Under the pieces are notes generated by a model. It saw nothing but the letters and a program-made list of their open reading frames with translations. It was not told the DNA's origin and ran no database searches. DNA of 64,000 bases, taken from Spirosoma arboris (lineage in GTDB: Bacteria > Bacteroidota > Bacteroidia > Cytophagales > Spirosomataceae). A program made the translations under genes and the position numbers. The DNA lies in the NCBI RefSeq assembly GCF_009754945.1, contig NZ_WPIN01000008.1:1-64000 (forward strand), in the 5' to 3' direction. Below are positions 8,844 through 17,488 of this stretch, piece by piece; the first letter of the stretch is position 1; each line of letters begins with the position of its first letter.

Positions 8844-10025
8844 TTATACGGAAATAGCTTCCATAAATCTACGAACCGTAGAGTCAACAGCAAATTTACT
8901 TTCATAAACTGCCTTAGCTTGTAGACCCATAACTTTCTTTTGATTTAGAGATAAAGAAAACCATTGCTCCAATGCTGTCTGCGTTCCTTCTAGTGAATCC
9001 GAAAAAATTATACCTCCCTGTCCAACTTCAATCTCCCGCCATATATTAACTTGATTAGATATTAGGACAGGTTTGCTGCAAGCGAGTGATTCTGCTACGG
9101 CAATTCCAAAATTTTCCTGATGACTCGGTAATATAAAAGCTTCACAACAATAAAACGCACCCCATTTTATCTCTCCATTTAGCATTCCTGGCAAGTAAAT
9201 AGAGTTTGATTTAGATGCAAGAGCCTGAATTTTCTTTCCATAATCTGTTTCAAGGCCAGGTCCGGCTATTACTAACTTAGGAAGTTTTGTTCCTAAAGCT
9301 TCTAAAGCCAAATAAGCGTTTACTAATAAATCAACACCCTTCTTTACATGAATTCTACCTAAAAACAGTATATAATTTTCATTTTTTAACCCTTCACATT
9401 TATTGTAAAATAAATCACTCATTCTCTTTGTAAAAACTGGCGGAGCTTCAATACCTAAACCTACTACTTTTTTCATTTTAGGTTTATAACCGCTAAATGT
9501 ATCTTGGGCTAACAACATTTCTGTTTCACATGTAAATAATAACCCATCTAATTCATTAACAACTCGTTTTTCAATTATCTTCCAATAAAGCCAGTTTCTG
9601 ATTGCTTTTAATTTACGACCTTGTGCTTCTTGAAACCAGGGATCGAGCATTCCATGAGGCATTATGTAAATTTTAGGTCTACTATGATTAGACCTTTCTA
9701 CGAGTTTTGATGCCTTTAAAACGGAATAGCTATGATACAGCCAAAGGCCATGGACTATAACTACTTCATAGTTGATCAAGTTTTCTATTAACCAAGGTAA
9801 CAAAAGCTTACTATATTGCCACACACCCTTTGAGGGACCTAAAGCATAAATAATTAAAGGTTCATTTTGCAAATAAAGTGCATCAGGGCTGTCTACAACT
9901 GCTAAATGAGAAATAACATCAAGTTTTGACGTCTCTTCTATTAATGTCTTTATCGCCTGACTCACCCCTCCCGATTCAGGATTCATACTTGATACTATAT
10001 GAAGAACACGCATTTTATAAATCAT
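8844..10025 (-). CDS. Family 4 glycosyltransferase
   Basis: The 393-residue GT-B enzyme has the N-terminal acceptor-domain motif VLHIVSSMNPESGGVSQAI and a C-terminal donor domain with ILFLGRIHVKKGVDLLVNAY, LVIAGPG and the EX7E-like block SHQENFGIAVAESLACSKPV. It probably transfers one sugar of the repeat unit. Its ATG at 10025 overlaps the TAA of the upstream acyltransferase as TAATG, so that start is favoured over ATG 10013. The 3' side has a 160-bp AT-rich gap before the WcaF-like gene. Confidence 0.9.
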   Translation of the reverse strand: MIYKMRVLHIVSSMNPESGGVSQAIKTLIEETSKLDVISHLAVVDSPDALYLQNEPLIIYALGPSKGVWQYSKLLLPWLIENLINYEVVIVHGLWLYHSYSVLKASKLVERSNHSRPKIYIMPHGMLDPWFQEAQGRKLKAIRNWLYWKIIEKRVVNELDGLLFTCETEMLLAQDTFSGYKPKMKKVVGLGIEAPPVFTKRMSDLFYNKCEGLKNENYILFLGRIHVKKGVDLLVNAYLALEALGTKLPKLVIAGPGLETDYGKKIQALASKSNSIYLPGMLNGEIKWGAFYCCEAFILPSHQENFGIAVAESLACSKPVLISNQVNIWREIEVGQGGIIFSDSLEGTQTALEQWFSLSLNQKKVMGLQAKAVYESKFAVDSTVRRFMEAISV

Positions 10026-10687
10026 TAATAAATAAAACCTTCAGTGCGAGTGAAATATTTGGCATTTTTTGGAATATCCTTAATTGGACTAGCTGGAACA
10101 CCTGCATATAAAGTCCATTCAGTAGTAAAAACTTTGTTTAAAAGGGATTTGGCACCTAATACAGAATAACTTGGTAAAGTAGATCCTCCTAGAATTACTG
10201 AATTAGTACCAACAAAGGCATAATCACCTATATTAATTGGAGCACTATCTTGATAGTTTTCAGTTAAATTAATTGAATGTGTTAATAATTGAGACTGGTA
10301 GCCTGCAATTGTAACAAAGCGGCCTATTTTAATAGTGTTAGTACAATCAATATGGTGTCTTTTTGTAATGGCAGAGAAATCTCCTAATAATAATTCTGGC
10401 GAACGGTCTGATTGATGCTTAAAATGCTTTGAATCTGTTCCTTTAGGAAAACCAGTAATCCAGTTACTACGGCCTATTATTGCATCTTTACCTATCTCAA
10501 TTTTATTTAAGTGTATAGCGACTGTAAAATGATCAATTATAGATCCTTCATCCATGATTAATTTCTTTGGGTAAACCCAGGCTAAACCAATATTGGCTTT
10601 CGGGTGAATTTCGTACTTAAATAATTTATTTAAAAAATAGCGCTTAAGGCGCCAAGGTAAGATCAGTATTAGTAACTTAATTAACAT
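10025..10687 (-). CDS. Hexapeptide-repeat acyltransferase
   Basis: The 220-residue left-handed beta-helix protein probably acetylates a sugar of the polysaccharide. A hydrophobic, basic N-terminus (LIKLLILILPWRLKRYFL) may associate with the membrane. Repeat turns lie between about residues 30 and 190 (IGLAWVYPKKLIMDEGS, INIGDYAFVGTNSVILGGST). The C-terminus LYAGVPASPIKDIPKNAKYF is typical of the family. The stop codon overlaps the start of the family 4 glycosyltransferase. A second acyltransferase (8133-8681) suggests more than one acetylation site on the polymer. Confidence 0.87.
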   Translation of the reverse strand: MLIKLLILILPWRLKRYFLNKLFKYEIHPKANIGLAWVYPKKLIMDEGSIIDHFTVAIHLNKIEIGKDAIIGRSNWITGFPKGTDSKHFKHQSDRSPELLLGDFSAITKRHHIDCTNTIKIGRFVTIAGYQSQLLTHSINLTENYQDSAPINIGDYAFVGTNSVILGGSTLPSYSVLGAKSLLNKVFTTEWTLYAGVPASPIKDIPKNAKYFTRTEGFIY

Positions 10688-11480
10688 AAAGTGGACTGTT
10701 TTTGGGAACTATTGGATTTTAGATAATTATCTATGTTAGCTGGCCCTGCTTATTCAGATTTTTGTTGATAATCCCGTTCTAAAATTATAAACTGAATAAG
10801 TAGATGGTGACTTCATTGTGTTGATGAGTAAAGAAGTAGTGTTAGTAAATAACCTAATCAACGTAGCGTATATTACCACCGATTTTCCAAATGTACATAT
10901 TTTTCCTCCGAATGAATTTTATAAAAAAACGTCAGGCATCAGTTGTTAAGCCCTTTAGTTGAATTGGACAGCCTTCAACAAATAGCTAGCAATCATCTAA
11001 GGAGTAACAATTGAATGCTGGAATCGAACTCCTGACTAATAAACACTATCGGGAGTCCTATACTTCAAGGAAGAAGGGAACTCCCGAACTGGGTCGCCGG
11101 AGCGGTTATAATTATGTCACCCCATATCCAAAACTGTCTAGACTTGTTGAATAGTAGTGGATACCTATAAGTTCAAACACTCCATTCGGATGATATGCCA
11201 GGAGACAGTATTACTTGCTCCCGATACATTACTAACTTTTTGCCTTGAAGCTCCATTGGGTTACCTCTGATTGACATGACTAACAGCCAATGTGCTGGGA
11301 TTATTTCACTTGATGTTTTTTCGTTTAATCAGTGTATTTCGATAGACGTAAGTAGACAAACAATAGATCACAACTCCGGTTTAAAGACTAAGACTTTAAT
11401 CTAATCTTCAATCGTTTGATTCTCATTTACACACTTTAATTTGGCATAAACCGTTGCTCGTCGTCTCCCTACCATCCAAC
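10688..11480. other. Gap without a convincing gene inside the exopolysaccharide cluster
   Basis: This stretch interrupts an otherwise compact minus-strand cluster. Short open frames exist, such as a 40-odd-codon plus-strand frame from about 10826 and a minus-strand frame of about 40 codons near 11180-11280, but none has a recognisable product. Together with the IS5-type remnant and inverted repeat at 11481-11751 it looks like debris from insertion and deletion. It probably holds a promoter for the genes at 10687 and below. Confidence 0.5.
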
Positions 11481-11564
11481 AAATTCGCCGAAGCGAGACT
11501 TGCAATTGCATCGATTTGGTAACTACTGACTCAATGCAATTGCAAGTCTCGCTTCGGCGAATTT
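11481..11564. repeat. Perfect 31-bp inverted repeat
   Basis: The arms at 11481-11511 and 11534-11564 are exact reverse complements, starting AAATTCGCCGAAGCGAGACT, and enclose a 22-nt spacer. GC-rich outer parts contrast with the AT-rich surroundings. It lies just past the end of a transposase remnant. It could be a MITE-like or REP-like mobile palindrome. No target-site duplication was seen. Confidence 0.85.
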
Positions 11565-11580
11565 ACGAAAGTGTAATAGA

Positions 11581-11751
11581 TTATTTTTCATAGCGGTAGA
11601 TCGGTAGAAATTTGGCGCCGAGAAATACTGCCTTTGCCTATATAGAGCAATACATAAACACTTCACGCAGATCATATGTATGCTTTTTATTGTCGATAAG
11701 TAAGTCTTTAATTGCTTGCCATTGAGAGACAGTAAAATTAGTAGGATACAT
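11581..11751 (-). pseudogene. IS5-family transposase remnant (N-terminal fragment)
   Basis: From the ATG at 11751 the frame reads MYPTNFTVSQWQAIKDLL, matching the conserved start of many IS5-family transposases (YPTNLTxSQWxxI), followed by YDLREV. An in-frame TAG at 11638-11640 (codon 38) interrupts it. The frame then continues with AKAVFLGAKFLPIYR, which resembles the degraded 'KTGCQWRMLP' stretch, and ends at 11581. The catalytic DDE core is absent, so this is a dead fragment. It indicates past transposition in the cluster. Confidence 0.7.
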
Positions 11752-11808
11752 TGGCAGTACTTTATTCTTACAAACTTACTGGCTCCTTATTTCATTTAAA
11801 ATACCATT

Positions 11809-13089
11809 TTAGACAGTCTCAGTTTCTAGTTGAGAGTTTTTAAGTTTTAAATTTTTAGCAATAATTTGTCTTATCCTATAAGAATATTTAAGGCTAACAA
11901 CTTGAGACATTAAAAGCCACATAAAGATACAAAGAATTGCTCCCGAGGAAAATGCATAAGCTTCAGCAAAACTGTGAAGAATCAAAAAAACGAGCAGCGT
12001 AGAATAGAGTTCAGCTTTTTCATATTTTGATATACTTATTCCAATATTAAATACCTTTATAAGAATATACAATAATGAAAGGAAGCCTGCAAGCCCCATT
12101 GTAGATAAAGTTTGAAGATAAAGCGACCCAAATTCTATTTGACCTTGTTTATTAATTCCCGTACGTATAGTGTGATTGTTAATTACTTCTTTAGAAACAG
12201 AATAAAAACCAACTCCTGTGAATGGATTAATTTGAAAATCAAGAAAACGAGCTTGCCATAAGCCCTCTCTAGAATTGTTAGTACCTTTACTTTCAAGTCT
12301 GGAATTATTTTCTAGAAAATTATTAAAATAATCAGGCAAGCTTGATAGAAATGGAATAATAATTAATAATAAAAACATTAGTACCCCAAAATTTCTTTTT
12401 GTGGATTTTTGTAAGAACTTAATTTTATTTCTAAAGAAAAATACTAATGTAACAAGAAACGAAGCTAACACAATCCTTGAACTTGCCATAAGCATTACAC
12501 CAATAGAAAGAAAAAGTAGTCCTATATAAATAGTTTTAACTAATTTACTTCCTTTGAAATACACTAGTGAATAAATCGAGTAGATAGCCGATATACCCCC
12601 AATTGGTGCTAAAGTCATTTCATGCAATGAAATACCATTTCTAAAATATTTTCTACCGACCGAATATACCTCTGTGTTGACTTTAAAACTTGGTAGTCTA
12701 AATAAAATCCAAAAAAAGGAAACAACGGTAATTATTAAAAATATATATATAATACACCACAATAAATTTTCCCTAAGCTGGTTGATTTTTTTATTATATA
12801 AAACAGGGCCAGCTACAATTAGTAGCCCTACCCAAGATATCCACCTTAACACAGAATCTGGCAATAAATCTTGGCTAAATATTATAGATACTGCAGAACT
12901 TATAATTAATGGAAAAAGTAAGTAATTAACTTTATTGTTATTTAATGTAAAAAGTAAACAAAGCCCTAAAACTAAATAGTAAATATTCGCTAAATTCGGT
13001 AAAAATACTTGAGCAATCGTAAAATGCAAGAAAAATACTATTGCAAATAGAATTGTCAAAAATGAAACTGAATCTGCTCTTAATTTCAT
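11809..13089 (-). CDS. O-antigen ligase/polymerase-like membrane protein (Wzy candidate)
   Basis: The 426-residue protein is highly hydrophobic, with about ten to twelve membrane segments. The periplasmic loop around residues 260-330 contains NNSREGLWQARFLDFQINPF and TGVGFYSVSKE, the usual signature of the O-antigen ligase/Wzy family (Wzy_C). It is followed by EFGSLYLQTLSTMGLAGFL. In this locus it is the only candidate polymerase, so it probably joins repeat units in the periplasm. Strong AT bias and a lack of close family neighbours are normal for Wzy genes. Confidence 0.85.
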   Translation of the reverse strand: MKLRADSVSFLTILFAIVFFLHFTIAQVFLPNLANIYYLVLGLCLLFTLNNNKVNYLLFPLIISSAVSIIFSQDLLPDSVLRWISWVGLLIVAGPVLYNKKINQLRENLLWCIIYIFLIITVVSFFWILFRLPSFKVNTEVYSVGRKYFRNGISLHEMTLAPIGGISAIYSIYSLVYFKGSKLVKTIYIGLLFLSIGVMLMASSRIVLASFLVTLVFFFRNKIKFLQKSTKRNFGVLMFLLLIIIPFLSSLPDYFNNFLENNSRLESKGTNNSREGLWQARFLDFQINPFTGVGFYSVSKEVINNHTIRTGINKQGQIEFGSLYLQTLSTMGLAGFLSLLYILIKVFNIGISISKYEKAELYSTLLVFLILHSFAEAYAFSSGAILCIFMWLLMSQVVSLKYSYRIRQIIAKNLKLKNSQLETETV

Positions 13090-13133
13090 TATAAATAAGT
13101 TTAATATTGTAACTATATAATATTGATAGGATA

Positions 13134-14096
13134 CTATCTAAAGGATAACATCCTCCTAATAGTCTTTTCAATTATTATTGTCGATTTAAAGCCAAAGACT
13201 TTGGATAAAGCTTTTAAGTATTTATTTGAAGTAACTAAAACGGCTCTTTCACCGCTTTGATTAATGTATTCCTCCGCGGTTTTAAGTAGATCTGGAAATA
13301 ATGGATAATAATAACGGTAAAAATTCAAATAATTGCCTATTAGGGCAATCCGTAAATCTTCTCGATTGTATTTTTCAATATATATTCTATAAAATTCATA
13401 AGATTTTAATGTTGATAAGGCAGATTTATAGCTTATAGTACCTGAAATTGAATTTCTGCCAGAGTCCCTATAGAAAACTATAGCTTTATTTGAGAACACA
13501 ATTTTTTTAGAATTCAATATGACACGGCAAAAGAAATCGCCGTCTTGATTTTTCAATAAGCTTTCATTCCAATCGCCTGCTTTTTCAATTAATTGCCTGC
13601 TACTTAACCAACAGGCTGTTTGTAAGGCCCCGTTGCCACTCCAAGAATCAACTAACCAATTAGCAGGCTCATTATAATTTTTATATATACCTAAATAATT
13701 CTTTTTGGCTTTATTTATAGTTTTTTCAAACCTAAACCATTTACATGAAAATAATACAAAAGGCTCCAAAGTAGAAGCATACACCATCTGTTCTTCTATT
13801 TTGGATATTGATAATATATCATCAGCATCTAAATATTGGATATATTCCCCTTTTGAATATTTAAAGGCTAAGTTTCTGGCTCTACATGCACCTTTTCTTT
13901 CCTGTCTGAATAGCTTAATATTACTGTTTGAAGCTTGAAGACCCTTAACTATTTCTAAAGAGTTATCACTTGAACCATCATCGACTATTATTATTTCAAT
14001 ATTATTATACGTTTGATTTAGGCATGAATATAATGTTTCTTCAATAGTTTCCTCCGAATTATACATTGGGATTAAAATTGAAACAAGTGGGTTCAT
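13134..14096 (-). CDS. Family 2 glycosyltransferase
   Basis: The 320-residue GT-A enzyme starts with PLVSILIPMYNSEETIEETL. VDDGSSDNS at 38-46 binds the nucleotide, and the metal-binding DADD is at 90-93 after GEYIQYL. RNLAFKYSKGEYIQ is the usual helix before it. The C-terminal 120 residues are basic and not diagnostic of specificity. The gene is 45 bp upstream of the Wzy-like gene on the same strand. AT-rich like its neighbours. Confidence 0.9.
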   Translation of the reverse strand: MNPLVSILIPMYNSEETIEETLYSCLNQTYNNIEIIIVDDGSSDNSLEIVKGLQASNSNIKLFRQERKGACRARNLAFKYSKGEYIQYLDADDILSISKIEEQMVYASTLEPFVLFSCKWFRFEKTINKAKKNYLGIYKNYNEPANWLVDSWSGNGALQTACWLSSRQLIEKAGDWNESLLKNQDGDFFCRVILNSKKIVFSNKAIVFYRDSGRNSISGTISYKSALSTLKSYEFYRIYIEKYNREDLRIALIGNYLNFYRYYYPLFPDLLKTAEEYINQSGERAVLVTSNKYLKALSKVFGFKSTIIIEKTIRRMLSFR

Positions 14097-14173
14097 TGTG
14101 TTTTTAAGTTATATTAACTAGCATTGATTCTATGAAAGCAGATTATTGTATTTAGTTGATTTTTCATTTAATG

Positions 14174-15136
14174 TTAACTAATGAGTTGATTTGTTAAATT
14201 TTTATAATATAATTTATAGTATTTTACTATTGAAAAATGTTTTGTGAAAATTTTAGCAAAAAATGCCCAAGCTTTAGCTAATGGTAAAGTAGCAATTGTT
14301 AATGAATACACTCTAAGTTTAAAATACCTTAAATAAGGAGCAGAGATTTTTTCTTTTTCCGCCCAGGCTAAAAGGCTTTCCCAAGCTTTCAATTGATTTT
14401 GATAGTATTTTTTATGTGAAAATGTAAACTTTGTTATTCTATTAGATTCATGAACTCCTCTTATTGTGATTGGAGTGTCAATGATTCCTGGAGTCAAATC
14501 AATATGGTACGAAAGCCTAATTATAAATTCCGTATCCTGGTGTAATCTAAGCGTATCGTTAAAAAAATAACTCATTTGCTTTAGCTTCTCAAGATTAATC
14601 GTCAATGTATTTAAATGTATATGCCCCATGTTTTTAAAATTGAATCCACTTAAAGACTCAAAAGGGTTCATAAATTCATTTTCAAGCCTCAAAACAGTTA
14701 CATTAGCAAAGATTTTGTTTTTATATTTTTCTTCTAAAACCTCATTATGATATCTGTTTCCCAAGGCTCCATACATTGCGTCAAAATCATTATTTTTTTC
14801 TATAAATTCATTCTCTTTAACAAATCTGTTTGGTAAATAAATATCATCTGCATCTAAAAAAGCTATATACTTTGCTGTAGCCTGTATAATTCCTAAATTT
14901 CTGGATGCACCAGCACCTCGGTTTTCTCCATTAGGATGTGTGTAAAGCTTAACATTGGCATATTCATTCGCTAAATTCATGCAAATTTTTAAAGATAAGT
15001 CTTTCGATCCATCTTCTATAAGTATTATTTCATGTACCCCTGTCTGTATTAGAACTGATTCTACAGCTTCTGTTATAAATTTTTCAGCATTGTATACAGG
15101 AATAATTACAGAAACATTAAAATCGGTTGTTGTCAT
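14174..15136 (-). CDS. Family 2 glycosyltransferase
   Basis: The 320-residue GT-A enzyme has FNVSVIIPVYNAEKFITEAV at the start, IEDGSKDLS at 40-48 and the metal-binding DADD at 95-98. The stretch GENRGAGASRNLGI precedes the DADD. It has the same length as the next gene but differs clearly in sequence, so the pair is not a recent duplication. It probably adds another sugar of the repeat unit. Spacing to the next gene is 77 bp. Confidence 0.9.
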   Translation of the reverse strand: MTTTDFNVSVIIPVYNAEKFITEAVESVLIQTGVHEIILIEDGSKDLSLKICMNLANEYANVKLYTHPNGENRGAGASRNLGIIQATAKYIAFLDADDIYLPNRFVKENEFIEKNNDFDAMYGALGNRYHNEVLEEKYKNKIFANVTVLRLENEFMNPFESLSGFNFKNMGHIHLNTLTINLEKLKQMSYFFNDTLRLHQDTEFIIRLSYHIDLTPGIIDTPITIRGVHESNRITKFTFSHKKYYQNQLKAWESLLAWAEKEKISAPYLRYFKLRVYSLTIATLPLAKAWAFFAKIFTKHFSIVKYYKLYYKNLTNQLIS

Positions 15137-15277
15137 AATTTAATAGGAGTTACATAAACTCATATATTTCATTTTTGATAGGCATTGTATATAATGAATC
15201 TTACCAGAGCTTTAACTTGTGTGATACAAAAACTCGTAGAGCATAATTCAGTATACTAATACTTCTATAACATAACG

Positions 15278-16420
15278 TTACTCTATTGTTGAAAAAACTA
15301 TATTCCACATTTCGTCAGTTTTTAGTTTTTGAATTCCACTCATTTTTTTTAGCTTTTCTTTGACGTTTTTTGAGCATTCTTTATCTATAAGATATTTAAT
15401 TATACTTTCAAACTCCTCTATTTGAGTAGTCTGTATTAATCCTTCAGGATAATTATAATCCTCCAATAATTCTTTATATTTATGACTCCAACCTAAGCAT
15501 AAACATGGTATTGCTTGTGATAGTGCACTAACCAATCCATGAAAGCGTGATGTTATTATTCCCTTAGAACTACCTATAATTCCCTTTACATATAAGGGAT
15601 TATCTTCCTTTATTATTTTCACCTTTGTGGTAAGGTTTTCATTTGTTTTATTAGCTATGTATAAATCTTTTTCTCCTTCGTGAATTAAAAAATATGGAAT
15701 TCTGTTTTTGCTCTGAATTGTCAATACTACTTGTGTTAAATAGTGTATATATTCTTCTTTAGAGTTAAAAACTTTTGATTCAACTAGTTTATTATTAGGT
15801 ATAATTCCTATATCGAGAGTGTTTTTTTCTAAATACTCTGGAGTCTTACCATCCAATATATTAGTAAAATCTGGCATTAAATAAACATTTTCTGCTCTAT
15901 CATTTATTTTTACTATACTTTCATATGAATACTTATCTCTTGCAAATATCAGATCAATTAAATTAATGTTTGAGGACATTTCTTCTTTTAATAAAGGAGA
16001 CTCAAACGGTCCAAAAGCTTGCGGCATTAAGATTATTTTTTTGTTATTCTCCTTCCATGTATTAAGTTTTGAAGTCAGTCTATATCTTGCTTTTTCATAA
16101 CCCCAAAAATCCCCATAAGCAAAACCAGAAGCATCAAGAATTATATTAACTTCATTTTCGGCAATAAGATTTAATTTTCTTCTAACATATTTTGGTAACA
16201 TAGTAATAATTTTATCTGTGCTTATTCCATATTTTACTTTATTTAATAGAGTATAAATATCTAATTTTCTTTGTTTTCTCATTGGTGCGGTAGAGGTTCT
16301 TTGCATAGCGATAATAGAATCCGGATACCGTTCTCTGATTTTACTCACAATTGCATAAAGCATTAACTCCGCACCTTTATTGTGGAATTCTACCCCTCTA
16401 AGTTCAATGATTTTTTTCAT
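15278..16420 (-). CDS. Polysaccharide pyruvyl transferase family protein
   Basis: The 380-residue protein probably attaches a ketal-linked pyruvyl group from phosphoenolpyruvate to a sugar of the polymer, adding negative charge. The N-terminal IELRGVEFHNKGAELMLYAI and the C-terminal GIITSRFHGLVSALSQAIP with CLGWSHKY are typical of the family. LILMPQAFGPFES also fits. It lies 21 bp downstream of the nitroreductase gene, so the two are probably co-transcribed. Close homologues can also be sulfur- or nitrogen-transfer enzymes, so the exact chemistry is inferred. Confidence 0.88.
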   Translation of the reverse strand: MKKIIELRGVEFHNKGAELMLYAIVSKIRERYPDSIIAMQRTSTAPMRKQRKLDIYTLLNKVKYGISTDKIITMLPKYVRRKLNLIAENEVNIILDASGFAYGDFWGYEKARYRLTSKLNTWKENNKKIILMPQAFGPFESPLLKEEMSSNINLIDLIFARDKYSYESIVKINDRAENVYLMPDFTNILDGKTPEYLEKNTLDIGIIPNNKLVESKVFNSKEEYIHYLTQVVLTIQSKNRIPYFLIHEGEKDLYIANKTNENLTTKVKIIKEDNPLYVKGIIGSSKGIITSRFHGLVSALSQAIPCLCLGWSHKYKELLEDYNYPEGLIQTTQIEEFESIIKYLIDKECSKNVKEKLKKMSGIQKLKTDEMWNIVFSTIE

Positions 16421-16441
16421 CTTGCTTCTTTGATAATCTTA

Positions 16442-17488
16442 CTAATTGTAACTTCTAATTGCTTGGAGTGATCTCTTTTCTGAATATGCCACCATACCTT
16501 CAGAATCTGGTATTCCGATTGCAATACACATTATTGGCCTCTGATAATTTTCTAATTTTAAGATTTTCTGCATTTGAAGTTCTTTGACTTCTATATCTGG
16601 CCAGTTTATTATACAACTTCCCAGGCCTAATGTTTCTAACGCTAATATTAATGACATCGCTGCTAATGAAGAATCAATATAGATTAAATGCCGGTCTCTT
16701 TCATCAAAATAAGCGTCTAAATGCCCTACCACTACTACCATCATAGGAATATTCTGCGAATAACCTTTCGTTCCCATAGGTATTTTGACAATTCTATCTA
16801 ACATCTCTGCCTCGTCAATTATTCTAAAGCTGTAAGGCTGTCTATTACATGCTGTAGGCGCCTGATTTGCTGCTAAAATGGCTTTATCTAACAATTCGTG
16901 CGGTACCTTTTTATCTTGGAACCATCGAACAGATCTTCTATATTTAGTAAGCTTATAAAAAGAATCATAAGAAATAGATGGCTTGTTTGTCTCTATTCTT
17001 TGATAAGGTATTGAAGTGGGTTTTGGTCGTTCTGGAGAAGCAGTAATTTTATTAAATCTTTCTCTTTCAGCATTAAGAGCAGGATGACTACCTGTAACAC
17101 TGAAATACTCGTTTAGCACGTCATGAGCCCATTTAATTTGCGAATTTTCAACGCAGCTTTCTGGTCGGTAAAGTGTCTGAAAATTATTCATAGTTTCTCC
17201 TATAAAATCCAATGCGAAGACCTCTCTCCTCGGACGCATTAATAAGCCTTTTTCAAGGCGATGGACATTGCGTATAAGAGTGTACATACTGGCTTTCTCT
17301 TTATTGGAATCTTTCAAATGTTTAACTTTGCCTGCCAGTACAGCACGTTCTTCTCTTCTAAAATTTGATGAAAACAATAGATAATAAACACTACTTACGA
17401 ATGGTGTACCAATAAAAAAAGTAGGAAGTACATTCTTATAAATAGAATGTAGTCTATGGCGAATTTTCTTAACCATTATTGATAACAT
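16442..17488 (-). CDS. Nitroreductase-family flavoprotein
   Basis: The 348-residue protein has a C-terminal nitroreductase domain at about 180-340 with YRRSVRWF, the FMN-binding loop QAPTACNRQPYSFRI and LGLGSCIINWP. The N-terminal 170 residues contain a hydrophobic stretch near 20-40 and a block RNVHRLEKGLLMRPRREVF that I do not know outside this type of nitroreductase. ATG 17488 overlaps the flippase gene by 20 nt; ATG 17476 would overlap by 8. The substrate is unknown. Its position between the flippase and pyruvyl transferase suggests it modifies a sugar or other polymer component. Confidence 0.82.
   Translation of the reverse strand: MLSIMVKKIRHRLHSIYKNVLPTFFIGTPFVSSVYYLLFSSNFRREERAVLAGKVKHLKDSNKEKASMYTLIRNVHRLEKGLLMRPRREVFALDFIGETMNNFQTLYRPESCVENSQIKWAHDVLNEYFSVTGSHPALNAERERFNKITASPERPKPTSIPYQRIETNKPSISYDSFYKLTKYRRSVRWFQDKKVPHELLDKAILAANQAPTACNRQPYSFRIIDEAEMLDRIVKIPMGTKGYSQNIPMMVVVVGHLDAYFDERDRHLIYIDSSLAAMSLILALETLGLGSCIINWPDIEVKELQMQKILKLENYQRPIMCIAIGIPDSEGMVAYSEKRSLQAIRSYN

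Noticed and set aside
11011..11036. Reverse-strand T-arm-like sequence (GTTCGATTCC) suggesting a tRNA 3' end or attachment site
   Set aside because: The flanking bases do not form a five-pair T stem and no acceptor stem, anticodon arm or CCA end was found.
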